64,000 nucleotides of DNA from Bacillus sp. (in: firmicutes) (GCA_031177865.1 JAPSKD010000001.1:92205-156204); one strand, 5' to 3'; shown: positions 46,634-55,794, counted from the first letter of the stretch. Translations and numbers: made by a program. The notes: generated by a model not told the origin, from the letters alone.

Positions 46634-47329
46634 ATGGATAAGAGAGAATTTAACGATAATATCTATTATTATTTTTCTAGGGTCGGAAAAGCGTTAACGA
46701 GTCCGAAACGTATGGAACTTCTGGATTTGTTGACCCAAGGCCCCAAAACAGTAGAAGCACTATCAAACGAAACCGAAATGAGCATCGCGAATACATCACA
46801 GCATCTACAGGTTCTCTTAGATGCTAAACTTGTAAAATTCCGCAGACGGGGTAACTTCATGGTCTACTCATTGGGGAATACTAAAGTTTGTGAGTTAATC
46901 CAATCTTTGCAAAAGGTAACGGAGGACCGATTTGATGAAGTGCGCCAGATGCGTACTGAGTTTATCGAAAGACCAGAAGAAATCGAAAGTCTAGAATTGG
47001 AAGAGTTTTTAAAAATGGAAGATTCGGATGACGCATTAGTAGTCGATGTTCGGCCAGAAACTGAGTATAATGCATCGCATATAGAGGGTGCTATATCTAT
47101 ACCATATGAATTCTTTAAGGATAGAGTCAGCGAACTTCCGACTGATCGTCAAATTATTGTCTATTGTCGTGGTTACTACTGCGTACATGCAACAGAAGCC
47201 GTGAAGTACCTGGCGTCACAAGGATACCAAGCAATCCGACTAAATGCCGGAATCCAACACTGGAAGCGTGCGGTTGGTATAGAGGGACAGGTCCATCGTC
47301 CCACCCAACACGTTTCTGACCTTTGTTAA
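46634..47329 (+). CDS. ArsR-type regulator fused to a rhodanese domain
   Basis: 231 residues. Residues 1-95 form an ArsR winged helix (SNETEMSIANTSQHLQVLLDA); residues 115-215 form a rhodanese with active-site loop CRGYYC. Such fusions are thought to link sulfane sulfur or metalloid chemistry to transcription. ATG 46634 is better spaced from AAGGAGG than ATG 46631. The last 15 residues (from GQVHRP) are encoded by a copy of the palindromic repeat, so the original C-terminus has probably been extended. Terminator follows. Confidence 0.85.
   Translation: MDKREFNDNIYYYFSRVGKALTSPKRMELLDLLTQGPKTVEALSNETEMSIANTSQHLQVLLDAKLVKFRRRGNFMVYSLGNTKVCELIQSLQKVTEDRFDEVRQMRTEFIERPEEIESLELEEFLKMEDSDDALVVDVRPETEYNASHIEGAISIPYEFFKDRVSELPTDRQIIVYCRGYYCVHATEAVKYLASQGYQAIRLNAGIQHWKRAVGIEGQVHRPTQHVSDLC
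47284..47303. repeat. Palindromic GGGACA repeat, copy 4, inside a coding sequence
   Basis: GGGACAGGTCCATCGTCCCA, a slightly diverged core, overlapping the 3' end of the ArsR-rhodanese gene. Confidence 0.75.
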
Positions 47330-47356
47330 AAATTGAATGTTAAAATGATTAAAACG

Positions 47357-47386
47357 GAGGTTGCAAATGCAACCTCTGCTTTTTTA
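47357..47386 (+). terminator. Terminator after the ArsR-rhodanese gene
   Basis: GAGGTTGCA / TGCAACCTC with a 2-base centre, then a T-run; a small CAGGCA/TGCCTG hairpin follows at about 47393-47407. Confidence 0.85.
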
Positions 47387-47482
47387 TTTTGCAGGCAAAC
47401 TGCCTGATTCACCAAAATCTAGCGATGAAAGATATTGGATAATTAACAATTTTTCTTCTATAATGAAAACAAGTTCTAGAAT

Positions 47483-47549
47483 GGGACGGAGGGACAGGTC
47501 CCTTGACCCTGTTTGATTTCTGGGACAAGGGACCTGTCCCCGTGACCCA
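47483..47549. repeat. Inverted pair of palindromic GGGACA repeats, copies 5 and 6
   Basis: A forward copy (47483-47509, with GGGACAGGTCCCTTGACCC) and a reverse copy (47522-47549, with GGGACAAGGGACCTGTCCC) separated by about 12 bases. The whole block can fold into one long stem just upstream of the amidohydrolase gene. Confidence 0.85.
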
Positions 47550-47572
47550 AGGGTATTAAAGAGGAGGAAATT

Positions 47573-48763
47573 ATGAGTTTTCCAAAGGTGAACATAGAAA
47601 ATATTAAAAAGAATCTATTAAATATAGGAACTATTAATTCCGGTAATGTAGGTTATAATCGATTAGCTTTTTCAAGTGAAGGAAAAAAGGCAAATCAATG
47701 GTTACAGGATCAGTTAAATAATCTAAACCTAACTGTGTATGAAGATTCCGTTGGGAATATACATGGCAGACTCGGTAGCCTTGATAAACCTGCAATTGCT
47801 ATTGGTTCCCATTTAGACACTGTAAAAAATGGCGGACTTTATGATGGTGCTCTAGGAGTGATAGTTGGCTTGGAGTGTCTGAGAGTTCTTAAAGAAAATG
47901 GCTATAGCGGAGTTCCACTTGAACTGATTAGTTTTGTCGGTGAAGAAGCGAACCCGTTAGGCGGAACATTTGGAAGCAGGGCGACTGCTGGCTTAATTAA
48001 AGATGGTGATTTATCGGACGTTGATTTGGAGAAATTTGACCTTAGCATGTTCAAAATTAAAAAGGCTAGAAAAAGTAATAGCGACTATCTATTCTTTTTA
48101 GAATTACATATCGAACAAGGAAGCGTGTTAGAAACAACTAATAACCAGATTGGGATTGTGACTGCCATAGCTGGTATTTCAAGAATGCATGTTCATGTGT
48201 TTGGAAAAGCAAGCCATTCTGGCACAACTCCAATGAATGTAAGGAACGATGCATTAGTATCTGCTGCCTCTATAATCCAGCACGTTAGTGATCGAGCTAC
48301 TATGCAAAAGAATGGTATTGTTGCGACTGTTGGAAAGTTAGAGGTTTTTCCTAATTCGGAAAATGTAGTACCCGGTGATGTTCAATTAACGATTGAGGTC
48401 AGAGGTAGCGATTGGAAAGAAATGAAGGAATTTGAACAACAATTAATAAACTGGATGAACGAAAAGCACCAAGTAGAAATAGAAGTTGGTGTACAAAAAA
48501 AACCGAATACTTTATCTGAGAATGTCCAACAAGCAATAGAGAGTGCTTGTAAAGACTCAAAAATAAATTATCACTATATGGTTAGCGGTGCAAATCACGA
48601 TGCGAATTCATTAACAGGACTAACAGATGCTGGGATGATTTTCATTCCAAGTAAAGATGGCCTTAGTCATCATCCTGACGAGTATAGTTCATGGGAAGAT
48701 ATTGAGATTGGAGCTAATGTCATGCTTCAAACTATTTTGGAACTGTCGAAAAAGGTGAGTTAA
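47573..48763 (+). CDS. M20 hydantoinase/carbamoylase-family amidohydrolase
   Basis: 396 residues, related to allantoate amidohydrolase (AllC) and N-carbamoyl-L-amino-acid hydrolase. Metal-binding segments GSHLDTVKNGGLYDGALG and GEEANPLGGTFGSRA, then LHIEQG and a C-terminal SGANHDAN / LSHHPDEY pair, are typical. It cleaves C-N bonds of N-carbamoyl or ureido compounds. AAAGAGGAGG precedes the ATG. The regulator gene starts directly at its stop. Exact substrate unknown. Confidence 0.9.
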   Translation: MSFPKVNIENIKKNLLNIGTINSGNVGYNRLAFSSEGKKANQWLQDQLNNLNLTVYEDSVGNIHGRLGSLDKPAIAIGSHLDTVKNGGLYDGALGVIVGLECLRVLKENGYSGVPLELISFVGEEANPLGGTFGSRATAGLIKDGDLSDVDLEKFDLSMFKIKKARKSNSDYLFFLELHIEQGSVLETTNNQIGIVTAIAGISRMHVHVFGKASHSGTTPMNVRNDALVSAASIIQHVSDRATMQKNGIVATVGKLEVFPNSENVVPGDVQLTIEVRGSDWKEMKEFEQQLINWMNEKHQVEIEVGVQKKPNTLSENVQQAIESACKDSKINYHYMVSGANHDANSLTGLTDAGMIFIPSKDGLSHHPDEYSSWEDIEIGANVMLQTILELSKKVS

Positions 48764-50404
48764 ATGGCGCATCAGCAAATCGAGACATCTTATCTGGATT
48801 TACATAAAGCTAAGAAACTATTAGAAATCAACAAATTGCTGACGCAGTCGTTGAATCTAGAGGATGTGTTGCAAAACTTAATTACTGCAGCAAGTGAATT
48901 GGTGAACATTACAGATACGTTTATTATTTACTTATATGACGAAAAGGCAGGAAAGCTTAAGTTTGAAGAGGGTAAAGGCGTGGATGTAGAAAGCTTAAAG
49001 AAGCTTGCCCTTGATCCCGGAGAATCCATAACAGGCCAGGTGTTTACCAAGAAGAAGGCCATCCTCTTTAATTCCGAACAGGAAATTGATGAATCTATGA
49101 GTACGATGTCTCCGGAAAACTATCATTATTATTTGAAGGGTGTATATGGTCGGAAAATTAAAAGTGCTTTCTGTGTTCCAATCGTTTACAAAGATCATTG
49201 TTTTGGTGTCTTAATCGTCGACAATTTTAACCATCATGGCCTTTTTTCGATGTCTGATATGGAAGTTATAAAAATTATTGCCGACCAAAGTGCCATCGCT
49301 ATCGAACACTCTCGGGTTTATAATAACCTGTTGAAGAAGAATCAACTATTAACCGATTCAATCTCGATTCATAAAAAATTCTATCAAGTGATTATAGAAG
49401 GCTATGGAATCAAGTCGATCATCCCGTTGTTAGAGGATTTGATTCAATCTCGGGTCATCTACCATGAGACCAACCTTTTTCAGAGGAATGACCGCTACTT
49501 TCCCATCGTACGTGGCCAGGAAATTCTAGGGGTACTTGAACTGGAGAAACCTTTTGCTGCATTTGTTGAAAGTGAACAAATCATTATCGAGCATGCAAGC
49601 TTAGCCATGGCACTTGAAATAACGAAGGATAGTGCACTCCTTGAACAAGAGCTGCATTTTCGAAATGAAGTTTTTAATCAATTGTTAAATGAAGTCCAAC
49701 ATTATGATGTCGGGCGGATTATGCAATATTTAAAATGGAATCAAATAAATGACATTCAATGTTTAGTTGTTGAGAGTGCCGTTGATTCGCTCTGGAAAAA
49801 TAACAAAGTAAAAGAAAAGCAATGGCTCGTCCTATCTATCGAAAAAATGTTGAATAATATTTGTAATAAAAGTTTTGTCGTGACCCATACGTTTCAGCTC
49901 ATTATCCTACTTCCGGGAGTGACAGATAATGTTCTCAAAAAAATCATCCACGAAGTCGAGTCGATTCTAGGAAAACAAAAAATCTTAGTTGGAATTGGAC
50001 GAAAAACTTCATTGCAGCAATTAGCCACATCCTATCAGGAAGCACTACGTTCCATCAGCTATGCAAAAACCTATAAAGCCACAAACATTATTGAATATTC
50101 GAAGCTTGGTATGGAACGACTATTCCATGAAATGGAACAGCATACAATTGATATGTACATTCAGGATAAAATCGGAAAGCTTTTAGATTCAGATGCCAGT
50201 TTACTAGAAACGTTGCTTTGTTTTATTACAAAAAATAAAAATCACAAAGAAACGGCTGCTGAGCTTCATATCCATGGAAATACTTTATACTATCGACTAA
50301 AAAAGATAGAGGAAATTCTTCAATTTAGCCTAAACAATGAAAAAGAGTGGGTCGACCTCATGATTGCCACTCAATTATATGTTGTGAAACACAAAAATAA
50401 ATAA
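48764..50404 (+). CDS. GAF-domain PucR/CdaR-type transcriptional regulator
   Basis: 546 residues. Residues 20-190 are a GAF sensory domain, the middle is a PucR-type GGDEF-like region, and residues 480-540 form the PucR C-terminal helix-turn-helix (HKETAAELHIHGNTLYYRLKKIEEIL, 'HTH_30'). PucR relatives activate purine/ureide catabolism in Bacillus. SD AAAAAGGTGAG overlaps the end of the amidohydrolase gene, so the two are one operon. The large palindrome after its stop is a candidate binding site. Confidence 0.88.
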   Translation: MAHQQIETSYLDLHKAKKLLEINKLLTQSLNLEDVLQNLITAASELVNITDTFIIYLYDEKAGKLKFEEGKGVDVESLKKLALDPGESITGQVFTKKKAILFNSEQEIDESMSTMSPENYHYYLKGVYGRKIKSAFCVPIVYKDHCFGVLIVDNFNHHGLFSMSDMEVIKIIADQSAIAIEHSRVYNNLLKKNQLLTDSISIHKKFYQVIIEGYGIKSIIPLLEDLIQSRVIYHETNLFQRNDRYFPIVRGQEILGVLELEKPFAAFVESEQIIIEHASLAMALEITKDSALLEQELHFRNEVFNQLLNEVQHYDVGRIMQYLKWNQINDIQCLVVESAVDSLWKNNKVKEKQWLVLSIEKMLNNICNKSFVVTHTFQLIILLPGVTDNVLKKIIHEVESILGKQKILVGIGRKTSLQQLATSYQEALRSISYAKTYKATNIIEYSKLGMERLFHEMEQHTIDMYIQDKIGKLLDSDASLLETLLCFITKNKNHKETAAELHIHGNTLYYRLKKIEEILQFSLNNEKEWVDLMIATQLYVVKHKNK

Positions 50405-50441
50405 CCATGGGCATGCCCTCTTGTCCTTTTTATGTCTCTAT

Positions 50442-50509
50442 ATGTGGCAACTCACAAAAATGAATTCTAAATTTTGTGGGTTGCCACATTTGTCTTTATA
50501 ATTTAGAAT
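50442..50509 (+). promoter_or_regulatory. Large palindrome overlapping a sigma-A promoter
   Basis: Left arm 50442-50461, right arm 50471-50489: ATGTGGCAAC-T/C-CACAAAA complementary over about 18 bases. The -35 TTGCCA (50481-50486) lies inside the right arm; after a 17-base spacer comes -10 TAGAAT (50504-50509). This drives the aldehyde dehydrogenase operon. It can also form an RNA hairpin, but the T-run is poor, so an operator is more likely. Confidence 0.75.
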
Positions 50510-50549
50510 ATTATAATTAGTAACAATAATAGAGGAGAGGTGATTCCGA

Positions 50550-52001
50550 ATGGTTCAAACGTATTTTAACTACATAGATGGTGAATGGGTGTCAGCCCAA
50601 TCTGGTGAAGTATATCCTAGTATCAACCCAGCAAACACAGAAGAGGTTTTAGGTTATTTTCAGAAATCTGATGAACGCGATGTTGAGGTAGCGATTCAAG
50701 TGGCGGAACAAGCATTTAAGACATGGTCACAGGTCGCAGTACCTGAGCGTGGGGATGTCTTGTTCAAATTAATCTATTTACTTGAAGAGCAAAAAGAAGA
50801 ACTAGCAACTATAATTACGAAAGAAGTCGGTAAAACCTATAAAAACTCGCTAGCGGAAGTAACTATTACGATTGATGCGATGAAGCAATTCAGTGGTGAA
50901 GCAACCCGATTAAAAGGGGAAACAGTACCTTCAAAGAATGCGGAGATTTTTGGATATACCGTAAGAGAACCTCTTGGAGTTGTTGGAGTGATTGCTCCTT
51001 ATAATTTTCCTCTTGGGATCGGAATTTGGAAGATTGCACCTGCCATTGTTGCAGGAAACACGGTTATTTTTAAACCGGCTAGTAACACATCACTTATTAG
51101 CGTAAAGATTATCGAACTATTTGAAAAGGCTGGTGTACCAAAAGGGGTTATTAACATGGTAACAGGTCCTGGCGGTGTGATCGGACGTGCGATTGGAAAT
51201 CACCAGAAAATCAAAGCAGTATCGTTTACAGGTTCAACTGATGTAGGATTAGCATTAGGAAGAGCCGTCACAACTCGTGGCGGAAAAATGCAGGCGGAAA
51301 TGGGCGGAAAAAATGCCTCCATTATCCTTGAAGATGCTAATTTAGATGAAACGATACAAAATGTGGTTATCAGCGGATTTTTTGATAATGGACAACGTTG
51401 TACCGGAACAAGCCGATTAGTTGTTCCAAGGAGCATTTCGAAAGACGTTATTAGTAGATTAGTAGATGCGGCGAACGCCCTACGTATTACCGATGGCTTT
51501 GATGAAAACGTAGATAATGGCCCAGTGATTGATGAAAGTCAGTTAAATCTTTACTTAAAACATGTGAATTTAGCGATTGAAGAAGGTGCAACTCTCGAAT
51601 GTGGTGGAAAGCGATTGACAGACCAAGGTAAAGACAAAGGTTATTTTGTTGCACCAACCGTCATTAGTGGTGTTACACCAGAAATGACGATTTTTAGAGA
51701 AGAAATCTTTGCACCCGTCATTGCGGTAATCGAAGTGGATTCCTATGAAGAAGCATTAGAAGTAGCAAACGATAGTGATTTTGGCTTATCATCAACGATT
51801 TATACGAAAGACTTAGAAAAGGCCATGCATTTCGTGAAACATATCCAAACGGGTGTTACACATGTCAACATTCCATCGAATTATTTTGAAAACCAGTACC
51901 CATTTGGTGGTAAAAAAGCATCCAGCTTAGGTCCGAGAGAACAAGGATCAACGGCCCTTGAATTCTGGACAGAGTACAAGACAGTTTATATCAAAGCATA
52001 A
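50550..52001 (+). CDS. NAD(P)-dependent aldehyde dehydrogenase
   Basis: 483 residues. Catalytic Cys284 (GQRCTGTSRL) and general base Glu250 (AEMGGKNAS), with FTGSTDVG and the early-domain IAPYNFP motif intact. It oxidises an aldehyde to an acid. First gene of the downstream operon, 27-30 bp before a beta-hydroxyacid dehydrogenase. Semialdehyde substrates (such as malonate or succinate semialdehyde) are plausible but unproven. Confidence 0.94.
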   Translation: MVQTYFNYIDGEWVSAQSGEVYPSINPANTEEVLGYFQKSDERDVEVAIQVAEQAFKTWSQVAVPERGDVLFKLIYLLEEQKEELATIITKEVGKTYKNSLAEVTITIDAMKQFSGEATRLKGETVPSKNAEIFGYTVREPLGVVGVIAPYNFPLGIGIWKIAPAIVAGNTVIFKPASNTSLISVKIIELFEKAGVPKGVINMVTGPGGVIGRAIGNHQKIKAVSFTGSTDVGLALGRAVTTRGGKMQAEMGGKNASIILEDANLDETIQNVVISGFFDNGQRCTGTSRLVVPRSISKDVISRLVDAANALRITDGFDENVDNGPVIDESQLNLYLKHVNLAIEEGATLECGGKRLTDQGKDKGYFVAPTVISGVTPEMTIFREEIFAPVIAVIEVDSYEEALEVANDSDFGLSSTIYTKDLEKAMHFVKHIQTGVTHVNIPSNYFENQYPFGGKKASSLGPREQGSTALEFWTEYKTVYIKA

Positions 52002-52030
52002 ATACTAGTTTACAAGACTGGAGGATTATG

Positions 52031-52909
52031 ATGACAGCGGTCGGTATAATTGGATGCGGGTTAATGGGAAGTGGAATTGCGAAGAATTTACTCAAAAATC
52101 ACTACAAAGTTTACGTATTTGATATTAATGAAGATGCGGTGAAGAATTTAGTTGACCACGGAGCAATAGCTGCTACAACACCTAGTGATATGGTAAGTGA
52201 GATTGATTTTTTAATAGTGTCACTTACTTCACCTGATATTATTAAAAATACACTTTTACACGAACAAAACGGTGTTCTTTTTAAAATGAAAAAAGGTTCG
52301 TTCATTTTGGATATGAGTACAAATGACGTGCAGCTGACAAGGGAAATTCATAAAACCGCTGAAGAAAACGGGATCCAGTTTTATGATTGTCCACTAAGTG
52401 GTGGCCCTGAAGGAGCAGCGAATGGGACATTGACCATTATGGTTGGTGGGAGTGAGGACCACTTTCCAAGGATTCTCCCAGTCTTACAATCTGTTGGGAA
52501 ACATATCGAATATGTTGGGAAGAGTGGAGCAGGGCAAACCGTAAAGCTTTGTCACAATATGGTCGTAGCAGGCGTGATTACCTTATTAAGTGAAGCCTTT
52601 TTAACCGGAGAAAGAGCTGGGGTATCAAAGGAAAAACTTGCCGGGATTCTTCAAAAAGGGTCTGGTCAAACCCGAGCGATGGATGTTTTCGGGGTAAACA
52701 TATTAGACGAATCTTTTGATAATGTGAAATTTTCACTTGCCAATATGACAAAGGATATCCACTTGTACCGTGAATTAGCTGAAAACTCACAAGTTTCTAC
52801 CTTTGTCAGTGACATGACCCATCAACTCTTTCACTTAGGAAAGAACAAAGGAAAGGGTCAACAAGATTCATCAGCGGTATACACCGTTCTAAAAGAAATG
52901 ATGGAATAA
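52031..52909 (+). CDS. 3-hydroxyisobutyrate dehydrogenase-family oxidoreductase
   Basis: 292 residues. N-terminal Rossmann IIGCGLMGSGIAKNLL, substrate-binding CPLSGGPEGA near residue 120 and the catalytic Lys in GAGQTVKLCHN near residue 170. Family members include tartronate semialdehyde reductase and 3-hydroxyisobutyrate dehydrogenase. ATG 52031 is better spaced from TGGAGG than ATG 52028. Between the aldehyde dehydrogenase and the second amidohydrolase; the two redox enzymes may act on the same aldehyde in opposite directions. Confidence 0.92.
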   Translation: MTAVGIIGCGLMGSGIAKNLLKNHYKVYVFDINEDAVKNLVDHGAIAATTPSDMVSEIDFLIVSLTSPDIIKNTLLHEQNGVLFKMKKGSFILDMSTNDVQLTREIHKTAEENGIQFYDCPLSGGPEGAANGTLTIMVGGSEDHFPRILPVLQSVGKHIEYVGKSGAGQTVKLCHNMVVAGVITLLSEAFLTGERAGVSKEKLAGILQKGSGQTRAMDVFGVNILDESFDNVKFSLANMTKDIHLYRELAENSQVSTFVSDMTHQLFHLGKNKGKGQQDSSAVYTVLKEMME

Positions 52910-52933
52910 AAAAACCACTAGGAGGGCATTTAT

Positions 52934-54127
52934 ATGGAAATTTTATTTGAAAAATTAGACGAAATTTATGATGAAATTGTCTCCATACGCCGATACTTAC
53001 ACGAATACCCAGAGTTATCATTTGAGGAAGTAAAAACAGCAGAATACATTGCTACCTACCATGAAAAATTAGGTCATGAAATCCGGACTGGTGTTGGCGG
53101 TAATGGAGTAGTAGCTTATCTAAAAGGAGATCGTCCTGGACCAACAGTTGCCTTACGTGCAGATTTCGATGCCCTCCCGATTTTAGAACAAACGGATGTA
53201 CCGTTCAAATCTAAAAATGATGGTGTGATGCATGCATGTGGTCATGACGGTCATACTGCAACCCTACTTGGTTTAGCGAAAGTGCTAAACGAGATGAAAG
53301 CAGAACTTGAAGGTACAGTTGTATTCATCCATCAGCATGCGGAGGAACTGCCACCGGGTGGTGCCATTTCAATGATCGAAGATGGCTGCCTAGATGGTGT
53401 TGATGTCATTTTCGGAACACATTTACAAGCTCAAATGCCAGTTGGAGAAATTGGTTATCGAGTAGGTGCAATCCAAGCAGCTCCAGACCGTTTCGATATT
53501 AAAATTCAAGGTCGTGGAGGGCATGGTGCCTACCCACATCAAACAATTGATAGTATTGTCGTTGGAGGTCAGCTCATTAACAACTTACAACAAATTGTTA
53601 GCCGTAAAGTAGATCCATTGGATTCAGCCGTTGTATCTGTGACCTCATTTGAGGCAAAAAATCCTTACAATGTAATTGCTGACTATGCAGAGATGATCGG
53701 TACAGTTCGTACTTTCAAAGAAGAGACTCGTAATTTTATCGAAAAAGAAATGGAACGAGTGGTTCGTGGAACATGTGATGTGAATGGCGCTGATTATGAA
53801 TTTACCTATACACGCGGCTATCCGACCCTCATCAACCATAAGGAAGAAACCGAATTTGTTGCAAAATTGTCGGAAGACGTTCCAGGAGTAAACAAGGTTG
53901 CTGAAACCGAACCTGTTATGGGTGGAGAAGATTACGCGTATTATTTACAGCATGTAAAAGGTACCTTCTTCTTTACAGGTGCAGAGAATCCAGAATGGAA
54001 GGACTCTTACCCTCACCATCATCCGAAGTTTGATATTGATGAGCGTGCACTTTTAATCGCAGCAAAGATATTAGGAAAAGCAACATTAGAATATATGAAA
54101 GTTCATGCAAAAGAGGCTGTAAAATAA
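52934..54127 (+). CDS. M20-family amidohydrolase (HipO/IAA-amino-acid hydrolase type)
   Basis: 397 residues. Metal ligands in HACGHDGHTA near residue 100 and HAEELPPGG near 135, then GRGGHGAYPH and a C-terminal GGEDYAYY. This group hydrolyses N-acyl or aromatic-acyl amino acids, releasing the amino acid. Located 24 bp after the dehydrogenase gene and before the DUF3100 pair. Its acyl substrate is the best clue to what the cluster degrades, but cannot be read from sequence. Confidence 0.93.
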   Translation: MEILFEKLDEIYDEIVSIRRYLHEYPELSFEEVKTAEYIATYHEKLGHEIRTGVGGNGVVAYLKGDRPGPTVALRADFDALPILEQTDVPFKSKNDGVMHACGHDGHTATLLGLAKVLNEMKAELEGTVVFIHQHAEELPPGGAISMIEDGCLDGVDVIFGTHLQAQMPVGEIGYRVGAIQAAPDRFDIKIQGRGGHGAYPHQTIDSIVVGGQLINNLQQIVSRKVDPLDSAVVSVTSFEAKNPYNVIADYAEMIGTVRTFKEETRNFIEKEMERVVRGTCDVNGADYEFTYTRGYPTLINHKEETEFVAKLSEDVPGVNKVAETEPVMGGEDYAYYLQHVKGTFFFTGAENPEWKDSYPHHHPKFDIDERALLIAAKILGKATLEYMKVHAKEAVK

Positions 54128-54170
54128 ACACCATATAAACAGCATCACTATTTAAAAAGGGGGAAGAGCA

Positions 54171-54989
54171 ATGAGTGAAAATGCAACGAATCTTTGGAAG
54201 GATTGGAAATTACATCTTTTAGTATTTGCCATTGTTTTGGTGACTGAATTGATAGGCACACATCGTATTCCAATTGGAGCAGGGGTAATTTTATTACTAC
54301 CAATGTTGTATGCAGTTATCGTTGGAATCGCGGTCTATTTTACTCCACTTGTTACAGAAAAGATGTCTAAAAATGCGGAGAATCTTGTTTTTATTTCCGT
54401 AACATTATTGATTGCAAAATTTGGTGTACAAGCAGGTCCAGCTTTACCTCAATTAATTGAAGCAGGTCCAGCTTTAATGCTACAAGAACTAGGAAACTTA
54501 GGTACTATTTTTATTGCGTTACCTATCGCGGTATTCTTAGGATTAAAACGAGAAGCAATTGGTATGACGCACTCCATTGGAAGAGAACCAAACTTAGCCC
54601 TTATTACGGATAAATATGGTCTTTCTTCTCCAGAGGGTCGTGGAGTAATGGCGATCTATATTTTCGGTACAGTGTTTGGATCGATTTTCTTAGGTCTTAT
54701 TTCAGGATTTTTAGCAACAGCTACACCACTCCATCCATACTCGTTTGCAATGGCAACAGGTGTAGGAAGTGGAAGTATGGCTGCAGCATCACTCGGGCCA
54801 CTTGTCGCGGCATATCCAGACATGGCAGATACAATAACTGCATTCTCAGGAGCAAGTAACCTATTAACTTCTGTAACAGGATTGTACGCTAGTATTTTCA
54901 TAGGTTTGCCATTAACGGTGAAGCTATATAATGTTCTTTCAAGAGTAAGAGATAAAAAAGCTGCGAATTCGACTTCAAAGGGGGCGTAA
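54171..54989 (+). CDS. DUF3100 membrane protein, probable transporter component
   Basis: 272 residues with about eight hydrophobic segments, a DUF3100-type integral membrane protein. Gly/Ser-rich re-entrant-like stretch ATGVGSGSMAAASLGPLVA near residue 200. AAGGGGGAAGAG precedes the ATG. Next to enzymes of one catabolic operon and immediately before a small membrane partner, so I infer that the two form the uptake system for the operon's substrate. No biochemical function of DUF3100 is established to my knowledge. Confidence 0.75.
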   Translation: MSENATNLWKDWKLHLLVFAIVLVTELIGTHRIPIGAGVILLLPMLYAVIVGIAVYFTPLVTEKMSKNAENLVFISVTLLIAKFGVQAGPALPQLIEAGPALMLQELGNLGTIFIALPIAVFLGLKREAIGMTHSIGREPNLALITDKYGLSSPEGRGVMAIYIFGTVFGSIFLGLISGFLATATPLHPYSFAMATGVGSGSMAAASLGPLVAAYPDMADTITAFSGASNLLTSVTGLYASIFIGLPLTVKLYNVLSRVRDKKAANSTSKGA

Positions 54990-54995
54990 CAACCA

Positions 54996-55451
54996 ATGTT
55001 AAAAAGTATTCAAGAATGGGTCTTATTATTTATCATTTGTTCTATATCAGTTCTTGCAGGAAACTGGATTGGTTATGATGTTATGCCACTTGCAGCTATT
55101 CCAGGAATACTTGTTCTAGCTGGAGTAAGTTTAGTTGGATTAATTATTCATAAAGCCATTCCATATAAAAAAGTACCAAGTATTGCCTACATTGGGATTC
55201 TAGCATTCATTATCACCATCCCAGGCATGCCATTCCAAGAAAAATTTGTAGAATGGACAGCACAAGTGAATCTATTAGCAATCGCAACACCAATCTTAGC
55301 CTATGCTGGTATTTCCATCGGACGCTCATGGGCGGACTTCAAAAAATTAGGCTGGAGAACAATCGTTATCGGTATGTTCGTTCTACTCGGAACCTACCTC
55401 GGATCCGCAATCGTAGCTGAAATCATCCTACGATTCCAAGGAATCATCTAA
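54996..55451 (+). CDS. Small membrane partner of the DUF3100 protein
   Basis: 151 residues with about five hydrophobic segments. It begins 7 bp after the DUF3100 stop (SD GGGGGCG). The IGISIGRSWADFKKLGWR-type segment between the last two membrane spans resembles the family found beside DUF3100. The pair may be the two halves of one carrier. Last gene of the operon; a repeat abuts its stop codon. Confidence 0.7.
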   Translation: MLKSIQEWVLLFIICSISVLAGNWIGYDVMPLAAIPGILVLAGVSLVGLIIHKAIPYKKVPSIAYIGILAFIITIPGMPFQEKFVEWTAQVNLLAIATPILAYAGISIGRSWADFKKLGWRTIVIGMFVLLGTYLGSAIVAEIILRFQGII

Positions 55452-55480
55452 TGGGACACAGGGACAGGTCCCTTGTCCCA
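55452..55480. repeat. Palindromic GGGACA repeat, copy 7
   Basis: Near-consensus TGGGACACAGGGACAGGTCC core beginning at the base after the stop codon of the small membrane gene. Confidence 0.85.
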
Positions 55481-55495
55481 AACCATTTACTAAAG

Positions 55496-55523
55496 AAGGT
55501 CTGTATTTATGCAGGCCTTTTTT
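55496..55523 (+). terminator. Terminator of the catabolic operon
   Basis: AAGGTCTG / CAGGCCTT (one G-U pair), then a T-run. Confidence 0.85.
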
Positions 55524-55663
55524 CCTGTTTTTTAAATGATTCCAAGTGTTTTGAACAAATCTACTCCCGAAAAATCCAAATCTAAAGACCTGCTTTTCTA
55601 AAGAATTCCTCTTCAATTCTGCCATTATTGTAAACAAATCTCCTACTTTTCTACTGTAAAAAC

Positions 55664-55728
55664 TTTACAGTCTATCAATAAGCCCTTAATATTCAGTAGT
55701 TATTCTGTAAAGAGATTCCTGGTATAAT
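55664..55728 (+). promoter_or_regulatory. Extended -10 promoter and possible PhoP boxes
   Basis: An extended -10 element (TG-G-TATAAT, 55720-55728) without a good -35. Upstream lie TTTACA (55664), TCAATA (55675) and TTAATA (55686), spaced 11 bases apart as in PhoP boxes of Bacillus (TT-A/T/C-A-C/T-A). A CTGTAAA-AAC-TTTACAG hairpin overlaps the first. The PhoP assignment is speculative. Confidence 0.45.
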
Positions 55729-55794
55729 GAAAATATACTTCAAGAATATTCCGTGTATTATAAAATTATATTTTAAAAGAGGGGAGAATTATGA

